Below, one piece after another: positions 17,164 through 26,454 of a DNA stretch of 64,000 nucleotides (positions are counted from its first letter, which is position 1; the number at the start of each line of letters is the position of its first letter). The DNA is from Alteromonas macleodii (GTDB taxonomy: Bacteria; Pseudomonadota; Gammaproteobacteria; Enterobacterales; Alteromonadaceae), in the NCBI RefSeq assembly GCF_903772925.1, contig NZ_LR812090.1:3680599-3744598 (forward strand). The letters run 5' to 3'. Made by a program: the position numbers and the translations under genes. The notes beneath the pieces were generated by a model, which searched no databases, was not told where the DNA came from, and saw nothing but the letters and a program-made list of their open reading frames with translations.

Positions 17164-17706
17164 ATGAGTACTGAATACACCAATAAGTTACATGCAGGTT
17201 TTGCTTTTCCAGATATTTCAGCAAAGCTGTTAAATGGCGACACTAAAAAGTTAGCGACACCTGAGAACGGTCTTGATTGGAAAATGATAGTGGTTTACCG
17301 AGGGCAACATTGCCCACTTTGCACTCGATACCTTAATCAACTTGAGAGTGTTAGAGGTTATCTTGCAGAAACTGGCGTAGACCTTATTGCAGTGTCTGGC
17401 GACAGTAAAGCGCAGCTTGAAAGTCACCTTCCTAGGTTGGACATTAACTTTCCAATTGCGTACGGCTTAACGGTGGAGCAGATGGAAGAATTAGGCGTTT
17501 ATATCTCTGATCCAAGGTCGCCTCAAGAAACTGATCATCCATTTTCTGAACCCGCGCTGTTTGTTGTGAACAATGAAGGTAATGTGCACGTCGCTGATAT
17601 TTCTAACAATCCATTTGTTAGACCTGAGTTAGAGACATTAGTAAGTGGTTTGGGCTGGATTCGTAATCCTGATAACAACTACCCTATTCGCGGTATGCAT
17701 AAATAG
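17164..17706 (+). CDS. Peroxiredoxin-like (AhpC/TSA-type) redoxin
   Basis: The 180-residue thioredoxin-fold protein has a CPLC motif (about residue 50, GQHCPLCTRYLNQL) at the place of the peroxidatic cysteine of the AhpC/TSA group. It then carries VDLIAVSGDSKAQLESH and a C-terminal FVVNNEGNVHVADISNNPF strand pair. It probably reduces peroxides or disulfides in the cytoplasm; no signal peptide is visible. It lies 9 nt after mdaB and 8 nt before the cupin gene. The CxxC form is unlike typical 2-Cys peroxiredoxins, so peroxidase activity is likely but not certain. Confidence 0.82.
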   Translation: MSTEYTNKLHAGFAFPDISAKLLNGDTKKLATPENGLDWKMIVVYRGQHCPLCTRYLNQLESVRGYLAETGVDLIAVSGDSKAQLESHLPRLDINFPIAYGLTVEQMEELGVYISDPRSPQETDHPFSEPALFVVNNEGNVHVADISNNPFVRPELETLVSGLGWIRNPDNNYPIRGMHK

Positions 17707-17714
17707 GAGCTTCT

Positions 17715-18089
17715 ATGAAAAAAGTGGCTAATTTCGTAGCAGCCCTTTTGGCAACGGGTGCTATGTTATCTGGGTGTGCTATGGCGAACGATGACAATAC
17801 AGGACACGCTCATATTGTATCGCCAAAGCACTACACTCTTCTTTTAGAAAACGAAAACGTGCTCGTTTTAAAGATGACGCTTCAGCCCGGCGAGGAAGAC
17901 ACTTGGCACAAACACAATGCTGAAACCGTTTATTTTGAAGATGGCGGAAAAGCCATCATCAAAACAGCTGACAAAGCAATGACCTTGGAAATCCCTGATG
18001 GTTATGTCATGTGGCATGACGAATGGGAGCACCAAGTTAAAAACATCGGCGACTCCACAATTACTGCAATAATTGTGGAAGCCAAATAG
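17715..18089 (+). CDS. Cupin-domain lipoprotein
   Basis: The 124-residue protein has a lipoprotein signal ending in LSGC (Cys21), then a single cupin barrel. Metal-type cupin residues are visible in LQPGEEDTWHKHNAETVYFEDGG (His-x-His and Glu) and in the second motif around MWHDEWEHQVKNIG. It is exported and anchored to a membrane. It closes the mdaB-redoxin-cupin group. Small cupins have varied roles; no substrate can be read from the sequence. Confidence 0.8.
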   Translation: MKKVANFVAALLATGAMLSGCAMANDDNTGHAHIVSPKHYTLLLENENVLVLKMTLQPGEEDTWHKHNAETVYFEDGGKAIIKTADKAMTLEIPDGYVMWHDEWEHQVKNIGDSTITAIIVEAK

Positions 18090-18414
18090 CCAAGCCTTCA
18101 ATTATAGTAAGTGATAGCAACGCTTTTAAAGTTAGTGTCAGGGCTACTTGGCACTAACTTAAACACCTATGCGCATACACACTGTTATACCTGCCTTTCC
18201 CGATAGCAGCCCATGCTGGAAACAATAGTCTTATGGCTCTTTCCTTGAAACCAATATGGTTTTGAAATGATCGCGTTATATATTGACTTGCGGTACCTAG
18301 GAGCCAAGCGCCCTTGTATAACGTTCTAGTATGGAGTAACAATTGAAGTCCCCCACCAAACCAATTAAAGTCGCTCAGCACAAAACCTTCTCACTTCTTA
18401 AAAGGCTTTAATTA
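18090..18414. other. Intergenic region with a strong inverted repeat
   Basis: No gene is supported here. AAGTTAGTG (18129-18137) and CACTAACTT (18152-18160) form a perfect 9-bp stem 40 bp after the cupin gene. There is no T tract, so a factor-assisted terminator or mRNA-end hairpin is possible. Nothing else stands out before the RidA gene. Confidence 0.45.
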
Positions 18415-18771
18415 ATGAACATTGAACGAATGGAAACTAAGCAGCGCATGAGCCGCATTGTGAAGCACAATGGCGTCATCTACTTATGCGGGCAAGTATG
18501 CGCAGATGCCACGCAAGATATTACTCACCAAACTCAAACCATGCTTGATAAAGTAGATAGCTTACTTGTTCAAGCGGGAAGCGATAGAAAGCATATGCTT
18601 TCAGCGACCATTTATCTTAAAACCATGGATGATTTTGCGAAGATGAATGAGGTATGGGATAACTGGGTTCCAGAAGGTTACGCACCCGCGCGGGCTTGCG
18701 TTACTGCCGATATGGCACGCGACGCTCTGCTTGTAGAAATCTCTATTGTTGCTGCTGAGATTGCAGAATAA
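18415..18771 (+). CDS. RidA-family protein
   Basis: The 118-residue protein spans the whole Rid/YjgF fold. It has an early LCGQV strand, [28 protein letters not shown] in the middle and the C-terminal [23 protein letters not shown] region. In that region the conserved arginine and glutamate mark the enamine/imine site. RidA proteins hydrolyse reactive 2-aminoacrylate-type imines in the cytoplasm. Subgroup assignment (Rid1-7) is not possible by eye, because the usual LP.gA stretch reads MARDA. It appears to be transcribed alone. A 9-bp inverted repeat (18798-18806 with 18827-18835) follows it without a T tract. Confidence 0.85.
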   Translation: MNIERMETKQRMSRIVKHNGVIYLCGQVCADATQDITHQTQTMLDKVDSLLVQAGSDRKHMLSATIYLKTMDDFAKMNEVWDNWVPEGYAPARACVTADMARDALLVEISIVAAEIAE

Positions 18772-18968
18772 GTATAGAAAGCAAGAACTGATTTTGGGGC
18801 TCTATGGTTATTGGTATGCCGTCATTCATAGAGCCAACTATGATAAATTTATCCGAATTTTCCTCGCCGTCATATCTCTGAAATAAATATCCTATAGCGT
18901 ATAAGGTTCTCTGAAAGTGCCGTCAAAGGCTCTATTTCAAAATGCACATTGCTCCGATATGAGTTTTC

Positions 18969-19757
18969 ATGAAGAAATTGAAACGCTATCAATACGAACG
19001 ATATGCCATCCTCTGTCAACTTGCCTACCCCGATGCCGACGCGCAATACAAAAAAATATTAGACCCATTTCATGAACGCCAACTGGTCGACAAATACGGC
19101 AGAATGAGCGTAAGAATATTGTGGGTAGAAAACAAAAAAGAAGTCATTATTGTTTTTCGAGGTTCGTTAGGTTTTAAAGACTGGTTCGCTAATTTGTTTT
19201 TCATACCCTATAGATTGCGTCAGTTGAACAGAAGCTTCTTTGTTCACTGGGGTTTTGCGAGACTACTTGCTCAGCCGATGTATTCAAGTACAAAAACCTC
19301 AGAGGACGCCTTACCGCTAAGAGAGTTACTCGTTAAAGTACTAGAGCCACTTCGCGCCCAAGGTAAACGCTTTTCGTTTATCGGTCATTCATCAGGTGGA
19401 GCGGTCGCTGTGCTCATGGCCGATTATTTCCAAAGGAGATACTCTAAGTCGGTAAAAAGAGTGGTGACTTTCGGCCAACCTGCGGTGGGCACGCGTTCGT
19501 GGTACAAACATTACACCCTACACCACAGGACCTACCGTATTTGTTGCGATCTAGACGTAATCACCTTTATGCCGCCCTTCCCTTTTTATTTTTGGCACGT
19601 AGGTAAAATGCTTTGGCTGCACGACGACAAAATATATGAAAACACGCCTACGCATAAGCGCTTTTTTATGTCGCTTCAAAGTTGGTTGTTGCGCCCTATT
19701 ACCTACCACTACATGCGAAAATACATCCGTAACAAGTCATTGTTTGACGAGCATTAA
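18969..19757 (+). CDS. Class 3 (triacylglycerol) lipase-family protein
   Basis: The 262-residue alpha/beta hydrolase has the class 3 lipase hallmarks. These are IVFRGSLGFKDWFANL near residue 62-76, the nucleophile elbow GHSSGG with Ser141, and VTFGQPAVGTRSWY, followed by an acidic residue in CDLDVITFMPP. No signal peptide is visible (the N-terminus is basic, MKKLKRYQYERY), so it may act in the cytoplasm or leave by another route. The C-terminal 40 residues are basic and aromatic, possibly membrane-touching. Neighbouring genes give no pathway hint. Confidence 0.82.
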   Translation: MKKLKRYQYERYAILCQLAYPDADAQYKKILDPFHERQLVDKYGRMSVRILWVENKKEVIIVFRGSLGFKDWFANLFFIPYRLRQLNRSFFVHWGFARLLAQPMYSSTKTSEDALPLRELLVKVLEPLRAQGKRFSFIGHSSGGAVAVLMADYFQRRYSKSVKRVVTFGQPAVGTRSWYKHYTLHHRTYRICCDLDVITFMPPFPFYFWHVGKMLWLHDDKIYENTPTHKRFFMSLQSWLLRPITYHYMRKYIRNKSLFDEH

Positions 19758-19847
19758 AACGATCATTTTTAGCCATTTTCGCGTAATTTAAATAAGTTAA
19801 TACACGTATTCCCATCCAAATGAGTTAGTTGGCAGGCGAGAGGAAAG

Positions 19848-20921
19848 ATGGCTTCATTAATCGTAGAACGCGCAAGAGCAGCACTTAAAAACGCATTTGT
19901 CGGCGACGCACTCGCTATGCCGGTGCACTGGTTTTACAACCCTGCTGATATCTACAAAGCGTTTCCGTTAGGAATAGAACAGTTTGAGGATGCGCCATTT
20001 TTTCATCCCTCTTCAATCATGTCGCTGCATTCTACACAACAAGGTGGCCGCGCAAACAAGGCATCAGCTAGCCAAAAAGAAATAGTGGGCGAGGTCATTC
20101 TTAAAGGGAAAAGGCAGTACTGGGGCAAAGACAATGTGCATTACCATCAGGGTATGAAAGCAGGTGAAAATACGCTTAATGCCCATTGCGCCCGCATTGT
20201 TCTGACCTGCGCACTTAAAGGTTATGACAAAAATGATTTTTTAAATCAGTATATTAGCTTTATGCGCGCCGATGTGCCAAAACACCCTGACACGTATGCC
20301 GAGTCTTATCACAGAGGTTTTTTCGCGAACCTCGAGCAAGGCCGTCCTGCGGATAAATGTGGAGCGGTTACTCACGATACAGCTTCGATAGGGGCTTTTG
20401 TATCAGTAACACCTTTAGCGGTAGTAGAAGCATCTAAGAATACTGGACTTAACGACATCAAACACCTATGTCGAGAGCACTTGTATCTAACACATCCCGA
20501 TGAGTCGTTAGCTTCAGTCTGTGATTACTATGTAGAGCTGATATACAAATTGGCTCACCGCCAAGACGAATCATCCAAGGATATTTTAGAAGAGGTGGCG
20601 GGTAAGTCAGCAGGACTGTACTTGGCTGAGCTTACGGCAAAGAACAAAAGCGACATTGAAGTTGTTGGGCGTATGTATTCGCCAGCCTGTTATATATCAG
20701 ACGCCTGGCCCGCCGTTTTATACTTCGCTTATCGCTATGCTGATAATCCGAAAAAAGCACTGATGGCAAACGCCAACGTGGGTGGTGACAACGTGCATCG
20801 CGGTTTTGTTTTAGGGGCCATACTAGGTTTAATGCACGGGGCCGAGATAACTTCATGGTTTAGCAAGTTAACCGACGCAAAAAAGCTAAACTCGCTAATC
20901 GATTCTCTAGACGTTGAATGA
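19848..20921 (+). CDS. ADP-ribosylglycohydrolase-like protein with an altered metal site
   Basis: The 357-residue protein has the ADP-ribosylglycohydrolase (DraG/ARH) fold signals. The N-terminal GDALAMPVHWFY occupies the usual GDALG place, there is a helical core, and GGDNVHRGFVLGAILGL sits near residue 325. In canonical members that last motif reads GGDTDT and its aspartates bind metal; here the second aspartate is absent (GGDNVH). Family members remove ADP-ribose from proteins or hydrolyse related N-glycosidic bonds. This branch may therefore have a different substrate. It stands alone, convergent with the oxidoreductase at 21051-22139. Confidence 0.75.
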   Translation: MASLIVERARAALKNAFVGDALAMPVHWFYNPADIYKAFPLGIEQFEDAPFFHPSSIMSLHSTQQGGRANKASASQKEIVGEVILKGKRQYWGKDNVHYHQGMKAGENTLNAHCARIVLTCALKGYDKNDFLNQYISFMRADVPKHPDTYAESYHRGFFANLEQGRPADKCGAVTHDTASIGAFVSVTPLAVVEASKNTGLNDIKHLCREHLYLTHPDESLASVCDYYVELIYKLAHRQDESSKDILEEVAGKSAGLYLAELTAKNKSDIEVVGRMYSPACYISDAWPAVLYFAYRYADNPKKALMANANVGGDNVHRGFVLGAILGLMHGAEITSWFSKLTDAKKLNSLIDSLDVE

Positions 20922-21050
20922 CTCAAGGGGGAAGCTTAGTAACTTGAAGCTTCTTACATTCAAGATGAAGCGAATGCCAAACCTAGCATTACATGAACAA
21001 CGAATTTTTGATGCTTCGCTTTTGCCCCTGTTGAACTTGGTGGTAAAACC

Positions 21051-22139
21051 TTACAGCCTAACTGTTTGACCAGTTTTCGCTGCTTCAAATATCGCGTTCA
21101 CGATTTTGATATCAGCAAGCCCTTCACTTCCGGGAACCATTGGCTGTCGCCCAGCTATTATGGCTAAAGCGTCATTATCCATTTGAAGTGTTTGCTGCAT
21201 ATTGCTAATAGGTGGCAGCGTTTTCCCATCAGAGGTTGTACCCGTTACACCGTTGTAGCTCTGCATTGGTTTTAGCTGATACCAACCGTCTTCACAGTCA
21301 GCTTTGAAGTAATTAAACCCTTTTACTACGCTAGTGCCGCAATCCGCCACCAGCCCATCGCCAAAGTCCATGGTGAATAAGGTGGTTTCATCAACTTCAG
21401 TAAATTTTTCGGGGAAACGTTGAGGTGGGTGACTACCGGTAACAGACAAAGGCTCTCGCCCCGTTAAAAAACGAGCACTGTTTATAGCATAAACGCCCAT
21501 GTCATATAGTGCACCGCCTCCCATATGCTTTTTCATGCGCCAGTTGTCTGCCGCTCTACCTTGCCCGGTATAACCCGCAAAGCTCGATACTGCCGTTATA
21601 TTTCCATAGGGTTTCGTTTTTAGATACTGATGAAATGCGCGTGTATTAGGTTCGTGCTGCATGCGATAGCCGATAGACAAAGTCACCTCATTTTTATTAC
21701 AGGCGTCGATGATAGCTTGGCACTCCTCACTATCCATGGCCATTGGCTTTTCACACCACACGTGCTTTCCTGTATTTGCAGCCTGCACAGCAAAGTCTTT
21801 GTGCGTACCTGTGGGGGTTACGACATAGATAACGTCAATATCGTCGTTATTGGCTATTTCAGCCATAGAGCCGTATGTATATACGTTGGCGTCTTTAATG
21901 CCGTACTTTCTTTGCCACTTAGGAATTTTTTCCTCGCTACCTGTGATGATACCTCGCAGCTCGCAATGTTCGGTGTGCTGTAGCGCAGGCGCTAATAAAT
22001 TTGTGCTGTAATTGCCTAAGCCAAGCAAGGCTACGCCTAGTTTCTTTTTAGGTGGCTGAGCTAACAAATAAGGGCTGTGGGCAACAAGCAAACCTGAACC
22101 CGCTATTTGAAGAAAATGACGACGAGTAATACGAGGCAT
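21051..22139 (-). CDS. Tat-exported Gfo/Idh/MocA-family oxidoreductase
   Basis: The 362-residue protein begins with a twin-arginine signal (RITRRHFLQIAGSGLLVAHS). It then has a Rossmann domain (LGVALLGLGNYSTNLLAPAL) and the family motif CEKPMAMDSEEC with the catalytic-region lysine. GGGALYDMGVYAINSARFLTG is typical of glucose-fructose oxidoreductase-like members. These enzymes carry NAD(P) tightly bound and act on sugars or polyols, here in the periplasm. A TonB/sugar context is absent around it; it stands alone between convergent and divergent neighbours. The specific sugar is unknown. Confidence 0.87.
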   Translation of the reverse strand: MPRITRRHFLQIAGSGLLVAHSPYLLAQPPKKKLGVALLGLGNYSTNLLAPALQHTEHCELRGIITGSEEKIPKWQRKYGIKDANVYTYGSMAEIANNDDIDVIYVVTPTGTHKDFAVQAANTGKHVWCEKPMAMDSEECQAIIDACNKNEVTLSIGYRMQHEPNTRAFHQYLKTKPYGNITAVSSFAGYTGQGRAADNWRMKKHMGGGALYDMGVYAINSARFLTGREPLSVTGSHPPQRFPEKFTEVDETTLFTMDFGDGLVADCGTSVVKGFNYFKADCEDGWYQLKPMQSYNGVTGTTSDGKTLPPISNMQQTLQMDNDALAIIAGRQPMVPGSEGLADIKIVNAIFEAAKTGQTVRL

Positions 22140-22436
22140 TAGCCCTCTCCATAAGAAAAGAATCCATGTATGCTTTTAATAGTGCTTTACTCGTCTATAC
22201 AGATCACACAAAGATGACTAAGTAGGATAAGAAAGCTCAGGATTGCGACTATGAATAATTAAAAGGTAATTAGTTCTTCGCTATTGCCTTAAAACATTAT
22301 CTGTTGAAGTTTGTTCTTTCTTTTCATAATACTAAGTACTGAACTTTAAATATGAAATTTTCGTAATATTTGTATTCATAATACATCACGTTTACGAATA
22401 ATCGCGCATATTTCGCTTCTCACCCAAGGCTAAGAC

Positions 22437-23600
22437 ATGGATAACGCTGGCTCTACTTCTGAAAAACAAAAAAAGAATTTAACTGGTGCGTACCCTAAAA
22501 TAGCCAAGCAGACTAAGTTGCTGAACACCCTAGTAATCTTCGCCTTTATTTACACCATGTATTTGGCGAAATCTTTACTTATCCCATTGTTCTTTTCCGC
22601 TTTTATTGCCTTACTGCTAAGCCCCCTCGTCGCTATTGCTAGGAAAGTATTAGTACCGCGGACTATTTCGGCAGGCGCATTAATTGTTTTATTGATAGCC
22701 CCTTTCACATTGCTCACTGTAGAACTTGCTGAACCCGCAGAGCGTTGGATGCATTCTCTGCCAAAAATAGCCGCCGAAATTAGCGAAGAAATAGAAGAAA
22801 TTAGCAGTAGTATTGATGCCTATACTACACCTCCTGCAGCTGAACCAGTTGAAGAGGAACCCTCTATTTTCAACTGGTTTGGCGACGACGATTCCCCAAA
22901 GCTGCCCGTAGCTCAACCTGATACCTCAAATTCGGTTACCGACAAGATTAAGCAAAGCGGTATTGATATGGGAATAACCTTGTTTAGCAACGCGCCATTC
23001 TTATTAGCTCAAGTCATGGCATGCGTTGTCTTGATCTTTTTCTTATTGGTTTTTGGCCCTAATCTGTTTCACGTTTTCATCAGAGATTTTCCGGTGGTTA
23101 CCGACAAAAGACGAGCACTGGTATTAGTCGATCAAATTCAGCGAGAACTTTCAGCATACATAGTCACAATCAGTATCATAAACACCTGTTTAGGGCTAGC
23201 TACAGCTGGTGCATTTTACTATTTGAATATTGAAGACGCGCTTTTGTGGGGCGCCCTTGTTGCTTTGATGAATTTTGTTCCCTACCTGGGAGGTATCGCA
23301 AGTAGCATGGTGTTGCTAGTAGTAGGAGTTGTTCAGTTTGGACTTACCAGCAGCGCATTTCTTCCAGCCGGTGTCTTTTTGTTTTTAAATATTATTGAGT
23401 CTCAGTTGATTACCCCAGCCGTATTGGGGCGCAGTATGCAGCTCAACCCGCTCATAATAATTATTTGGATAGCTATTACAGGCTGGCTGTGGGGCGTGGT
23501 GGGCGTCTTACTCGCAGTGCCAATATTAATGTGCGTTAAAATTATTTTGGAAAATCTAGGCGTTTTTGACCACTGGATAAGGCTTCTTGAGTCGAAGTAA
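22437..23600 (+). CDS. AI-2E family transporter
   Basis: The 387-residue membrane protein has the AI-2E layout. Two or three helices lie between about 30 and 95, followed by a soluble, acidic insert (about 115-170, rich in E, D and P) and then five C-terminal helices. Family motifs include LLSPLVAIARK, the GALVALMNFVPYLGG segment and NIIESQLITPAVLGRSMQLNPLIII. Members export autoinducer-2-like or other small solutes or exchange ions; the cargo here cannot be told. It is followed by a clear terminator at 23671-23706. Confidence 0.87.
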   Translation: MDNAGSTSEKQKKNLTGAYPKIAKQTKLLNTLVIFAFIYTMYLAKSLLIPLFFSAFIALLLSPLVAIARKVLVPRTISAGALIVLLIAPFTLLTVELAEPAERWMHSLPKIAAEISEEIEEISSSIDAYTTPPAAEPVEEEPSIFNWFGDDDSPKLPVAQPDTSNSVTDKIKQSGIDMGITLFSNAPFLLAQVMACVVLIFFLLVFGPNLFHVFIRDFPVVTDKRRALVLVDQIQRELSAYIVTISIINTCLGLATAGAFYYLNIEDALLWGALVALMNFVPYLGGIASSMVLLVVGVVQFGLTSSAFLPAGVFLFLNIIESQLITPAVLGRSMQLNPLIIIIWIAITGWLWGVVGVLLAVPILMCVKIILENLGVFDHWIRLLESK

Positions 23601-23670
23601 TTTTTCTGTCGTTCGTAGAATAGAGAAACCTTAGACCACTAGCTGTTGTTTACGATCCTTATCAACAATA

Positions 23671-23706
23671 AAGGCCTAATGGACATTTTATACTCCGTTA
23701 GGCCTT
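23671..23706 (+). terminator. Terminator between convergent genes
   Basis: AAGGCCTAA (23671-23679) pairs perfectly with TTAGGCCTT (23698-23706) and is followed by a short T run on the plus strand. The opposite strand has only a brief T run, but the hairpin probably serves both the AI-2E gene and the facing GH13 gene. Confidence 0.8.
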
Positions 23707-23777
23707 TTTATATTGCCATCAAGTGCTAACTAAAACGTTATCACGCTGAGAATGAAACTACTTCCCTGTTTTAAGAG

Positions 23778-25523
23778 TTAGTCTAGGTTACCCCGCTCAG
23801 TAAAAATGAAAATACCGAATGATGGAAGCCTTACTTTCCCGTTATTTATATGAACAGACTGCGTACACAACCCGTCTGACCATGCAAATAAACAATGAGG
23901 GTCGACCGGCAACCCTGATAACTGATAATCATCTATGTCTTCGCCCCCAAAATGCAGATACACCCACACCGACTCATTGGCGATGTCATTGAAACGGCGA
24001 TAACCCAAGACTTTGTTTTTATTGTCATGATGAACAACCTCTGTATTTGCGCCAGTTAGCCCGGTAGTCGCTTTATCCTTGCCTTTGCGTATCTTAATTA
24101 ACTCTGTCATTGCTTTAAGATATTCATCAAAACTATCCACGCGCGACCAATCTAGGTCTTTTGTATCGTTAAACCAGCCAGACTCTTTGAACTCCTGTCC
24201 CTGAAACAACATAGGTATGCCAACACTTGTAAGCACCAGCGTGGCTGCTAACATGCCTTTTTGACGCGCAAAATAATCGTCATCTACATTTCCAGGCGCA
24301 ACTTCTTCGACAAGACGAGCTTTACCGTTAGCCACTTCATCATGAGATTCGGTATAGACAACTCTAGCAAAGGGGCTAGCGCTGTATTGTTTGCATAACG
24401 CATTGACAAGTACATCAAGATTGACGTTTTCATCATCAGATTGAGTGAGCACTTCACGTACTGGGTGTACAAATGCAGCGTCCCATTGCGCCGTGTAACC
24501 ACAGCCTCCATCTTCTAATGGATCTGTAATGTAATCGTGCTGGTGGAGGTCTTCAGCAATTGTCATTTTTTCAGCGCACGCTTGTTGAATGAACCCATTT
24601 ATTCCCTTAATTAGCTCATAAGCTTCAGGAATATCATCTTCACCTGAGTCTGCTCCAGAGACGGTACGCATAAAAGGCACCATGTCCATGCGCAGCCCAT
24701 CTGCCTTAAACTCTTGAAGCCACATCAAGGCATTGTCGGTAATATAATCTCGTACTTCTTGACGTCCATAGTCAGGTCGCGTGTCTCCCCATGGGGTACT
24801 TGAACGCTCGTCGTTATAGAAATAAATTCCGCCCTTGTCGTTCTCGCTCCAACCGTCAAATTGCCAAATATCCAAGTCGCTTGGGCCGAAATGGTTATAT
24901 ACAACGTCCATTATTACGCCTATGCCGTGTTTATGCGCGGCGTCGATAAAACGTTTTAGGCCATCTGGCCCACCATAAGCTTCTTCAACGGCAAATGGGC
25001 ATGCGGGGTTGTATCCCCAACTGATATCGCCAGCAAATTCATTTACTGGCATAAGCTCTATCATATTTACGCCTAGCGAAGCTAAGTAATCAAGCTTCTC
25101 TATGGCCGAGTCAAATGTACCTTGCTCGCCGTTTTTGCGGTGAAATGTGCCAATATGAAGCTCATAGATTATTCGTTGATGAATTGGAGCAGGTTTAAAG
25201 TCTTCTACCTCCCATCTAAAGGCATCGTCATAAATAACGCTATTGCCTACACTATTGGTCATCAACCTTGCTCTAGGGTCGTTTTTTAAAACGCTATCAC
25301 CTTTAGCATTAGTCACGTCATACTTGTATTCATGGCCACATTTAGCATCATCAGTTTCACACCACCACACACCGTTATCTTGCCTCTGCATACTGATACC
25401 AGGGCGATTCCAGTCATTAAAATCTCCGGTTAGTGAGACGCTTTGCGCATTAGGCGCCCATACGGAAAAACGATATCCAGTTTGTGTTTTTACTACACCT
25501 GGACCTATTGAATTCTCACACAT
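23778..25523 (-). CDS. GH13 alpha-glucan enzyme, branching-enzyme / trehalohydrolase-like
   Basis: The chosen ATG at 25523 gives 581 residues and has a GGAG ten bases upstream; in-frame ATGs at 25571 and 25649 lack one. An N-terminal CBM48/E-set domain (FSVWAPNAQSVSLTGDFNDW) precedes the GH13 barrel. Conserved regions are VVYNHFGPSD, GLRMDMVPFMR (nucleophile Asp), MTIAEDLH (acid Glu) and TESHDEVANGKARL (third Asp). The SHDEV.NGK form recalls glycogen branching enzyme. The GYNPACPFAVEEAYGGPDGLKRFIDAAHKHGI stretch also fits maltooligosyltrehalose trehalohydrolase. No glg or tre genes are adjacent, so the exact activity is open. Confidence 0.82.
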   Translation of the reverse strand: MCENSIGPGVVKTQTGYRFSVWAPNAQSVSLTGDFNDWNRPGISMQRQDNGVWWCETDDAKCGHEYKYDVTNAKGDSVLKNDPRARLMTNSVGNSVIYDDAFRWEVEDFKPAPIHQRIIYELHIGTFHRKNGEQGTFDSAIEKLDYLASLGVNMIELMPVNEFAGDISWGYNPACPFAVEEAYGGPDGLKRFIDAAHKHGIGVIMDVVYNHFGPSDLDIWQFDGWSENDKGGIYFYNDERSSTPWGDTRPDYGRQEVRDYITDNALMWLQEFKADGLRMDMVPFMRTVSGADSGEDDIPEAYELIKGINGFIQQACAEKMTIAEDLHQHDYITDPLEDGGCGYTAQWDAAFVHPVREVLTQSDDENVNLDVLVNALCKQYSASPFARVVYTESHDEVANGKARLVEEVAPGNVDDDYFARQKGMLAATLVLTSVGIPMLFQGQEFKESGWFNDTKDLDWSRVDSFDEYLKAMTELIKIRKGKDKATTGLTGANTEVVHHDNKNKVLGYRRFNDIANESVWVYLHFGGEDIDDYQLSGLPVDPHCLFAWSDGLCTQSVHINNGKVRLPSFGIFIFTERGNLD

Positions 25524-25903
25524 TTTATTAGCGCTCCAACGCGAAGGAATGAATAAAAAAGAGGATTGCATCGCGTTATTAGCGACGACTCTAATAGAGT
25601 CCGTTAGTTGTGCAACTGAAGTGCCAATAATGAAAACCGCCAAGTCCATGTAAAGTGAGGGCTATTTTTATTGAGCTTTACATAGTCATCGTTTTTTACC
25701 GTAGTTTTTACACTTTGCTTGGTAAAATTGGTGATGCATAATTGCGGGACTGATTCCATCCAGATAAGTAAAATATAGATACGAAAAGGAAAGTAATATC
25801 TAAGTTTACTTGTCTTTTCCCCCGCAAAGCCAAGCCCTATATTAGGGTTCAACTCAATAACCACTATGTAAAGCAACTATGATGTCTTAGCAATCAATAA
25901 GCC

Positions 25904-26353
25904 CTACACCGAAACAGAATCTCGCACTATGACCTTGCGCCATAAATCCGAACACTGCTCAACAAACTGTTTATGAATTGGATGAGATTGGTATTCATTT
26001 TGGGCCTCGATACTTTCAAAAAACATGAGCTCAGAAACATCAAAGGAATTATCGATAACATCACGCTTTAAAGTATTGGCAGGTACACCAATATGAAGGG
26101 AATGGATTTGCGGTATAGCTTTTAAGGACTCTAAGCCAGCTATCAACTTCGCTCTATCTTCATTAGAGCCAGGATTATTAAGCCAAAAATAAACCATATG
26201 GAGTATGGGGGGAAGCATACTGTTTTTCATGCTCGAAGACTTAGCAGAGGCTGAAGGCAAAGAACTTGGAGAGCTGGCACTAGCAGGTAATACAGAAAAA
26301 GAAGCCAGTGCGCCAGCACTCGTTACAAACTGTCTACGTTTTATATCTGTCAT
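25904..26353 (-). CDS. Small Tat-signal protein with a Dabb-like (stress-responsive alpha/beta barrel) domain
   Basis: The 149-residue protein starts with KRRQFVTSAGALASFSVLPA, a twin-arginine-type signal, then a serine-rich linker and a dimeric ferredoxin-like barrel. That barrel has LHMVYFWLNNPGSNEDRAKLIAGLESLKAIP at its start and HPIHKQFVEQCSDLWRKVIVRDS at its end, both typical of Dabb proteins. The function is unknown; related barrels bind small hydrophobic or phenolic compounds. It follows the gene at 26455-27201 on the same strand after 101 nt, so the two may be expressed together. Confidence 0.7.
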   Translation of the reverse strand: MTDIKRRQFVTSAGALASFSVLPASASSPSSLPSASAKSSSMKNSMLPPILHMVYFWLNNPGSNEDRAKLIAGLESLKAIPQIHSLHIGVPANTLKRDVIDNSFDVSELMFFESIEAQNEYQSHPIHKQFVEQCSDLWRKVIVRDSVSV

Positions 26354-26454
26354 CTTTGATGCTCCATGGTTAAGCGCTTTATCGAAGGTCTACCTACCAT
26401 CGCACTATGATGAAAACGAAGCAACTATTTCGGGCTACCGCGTTACGCAGACTA

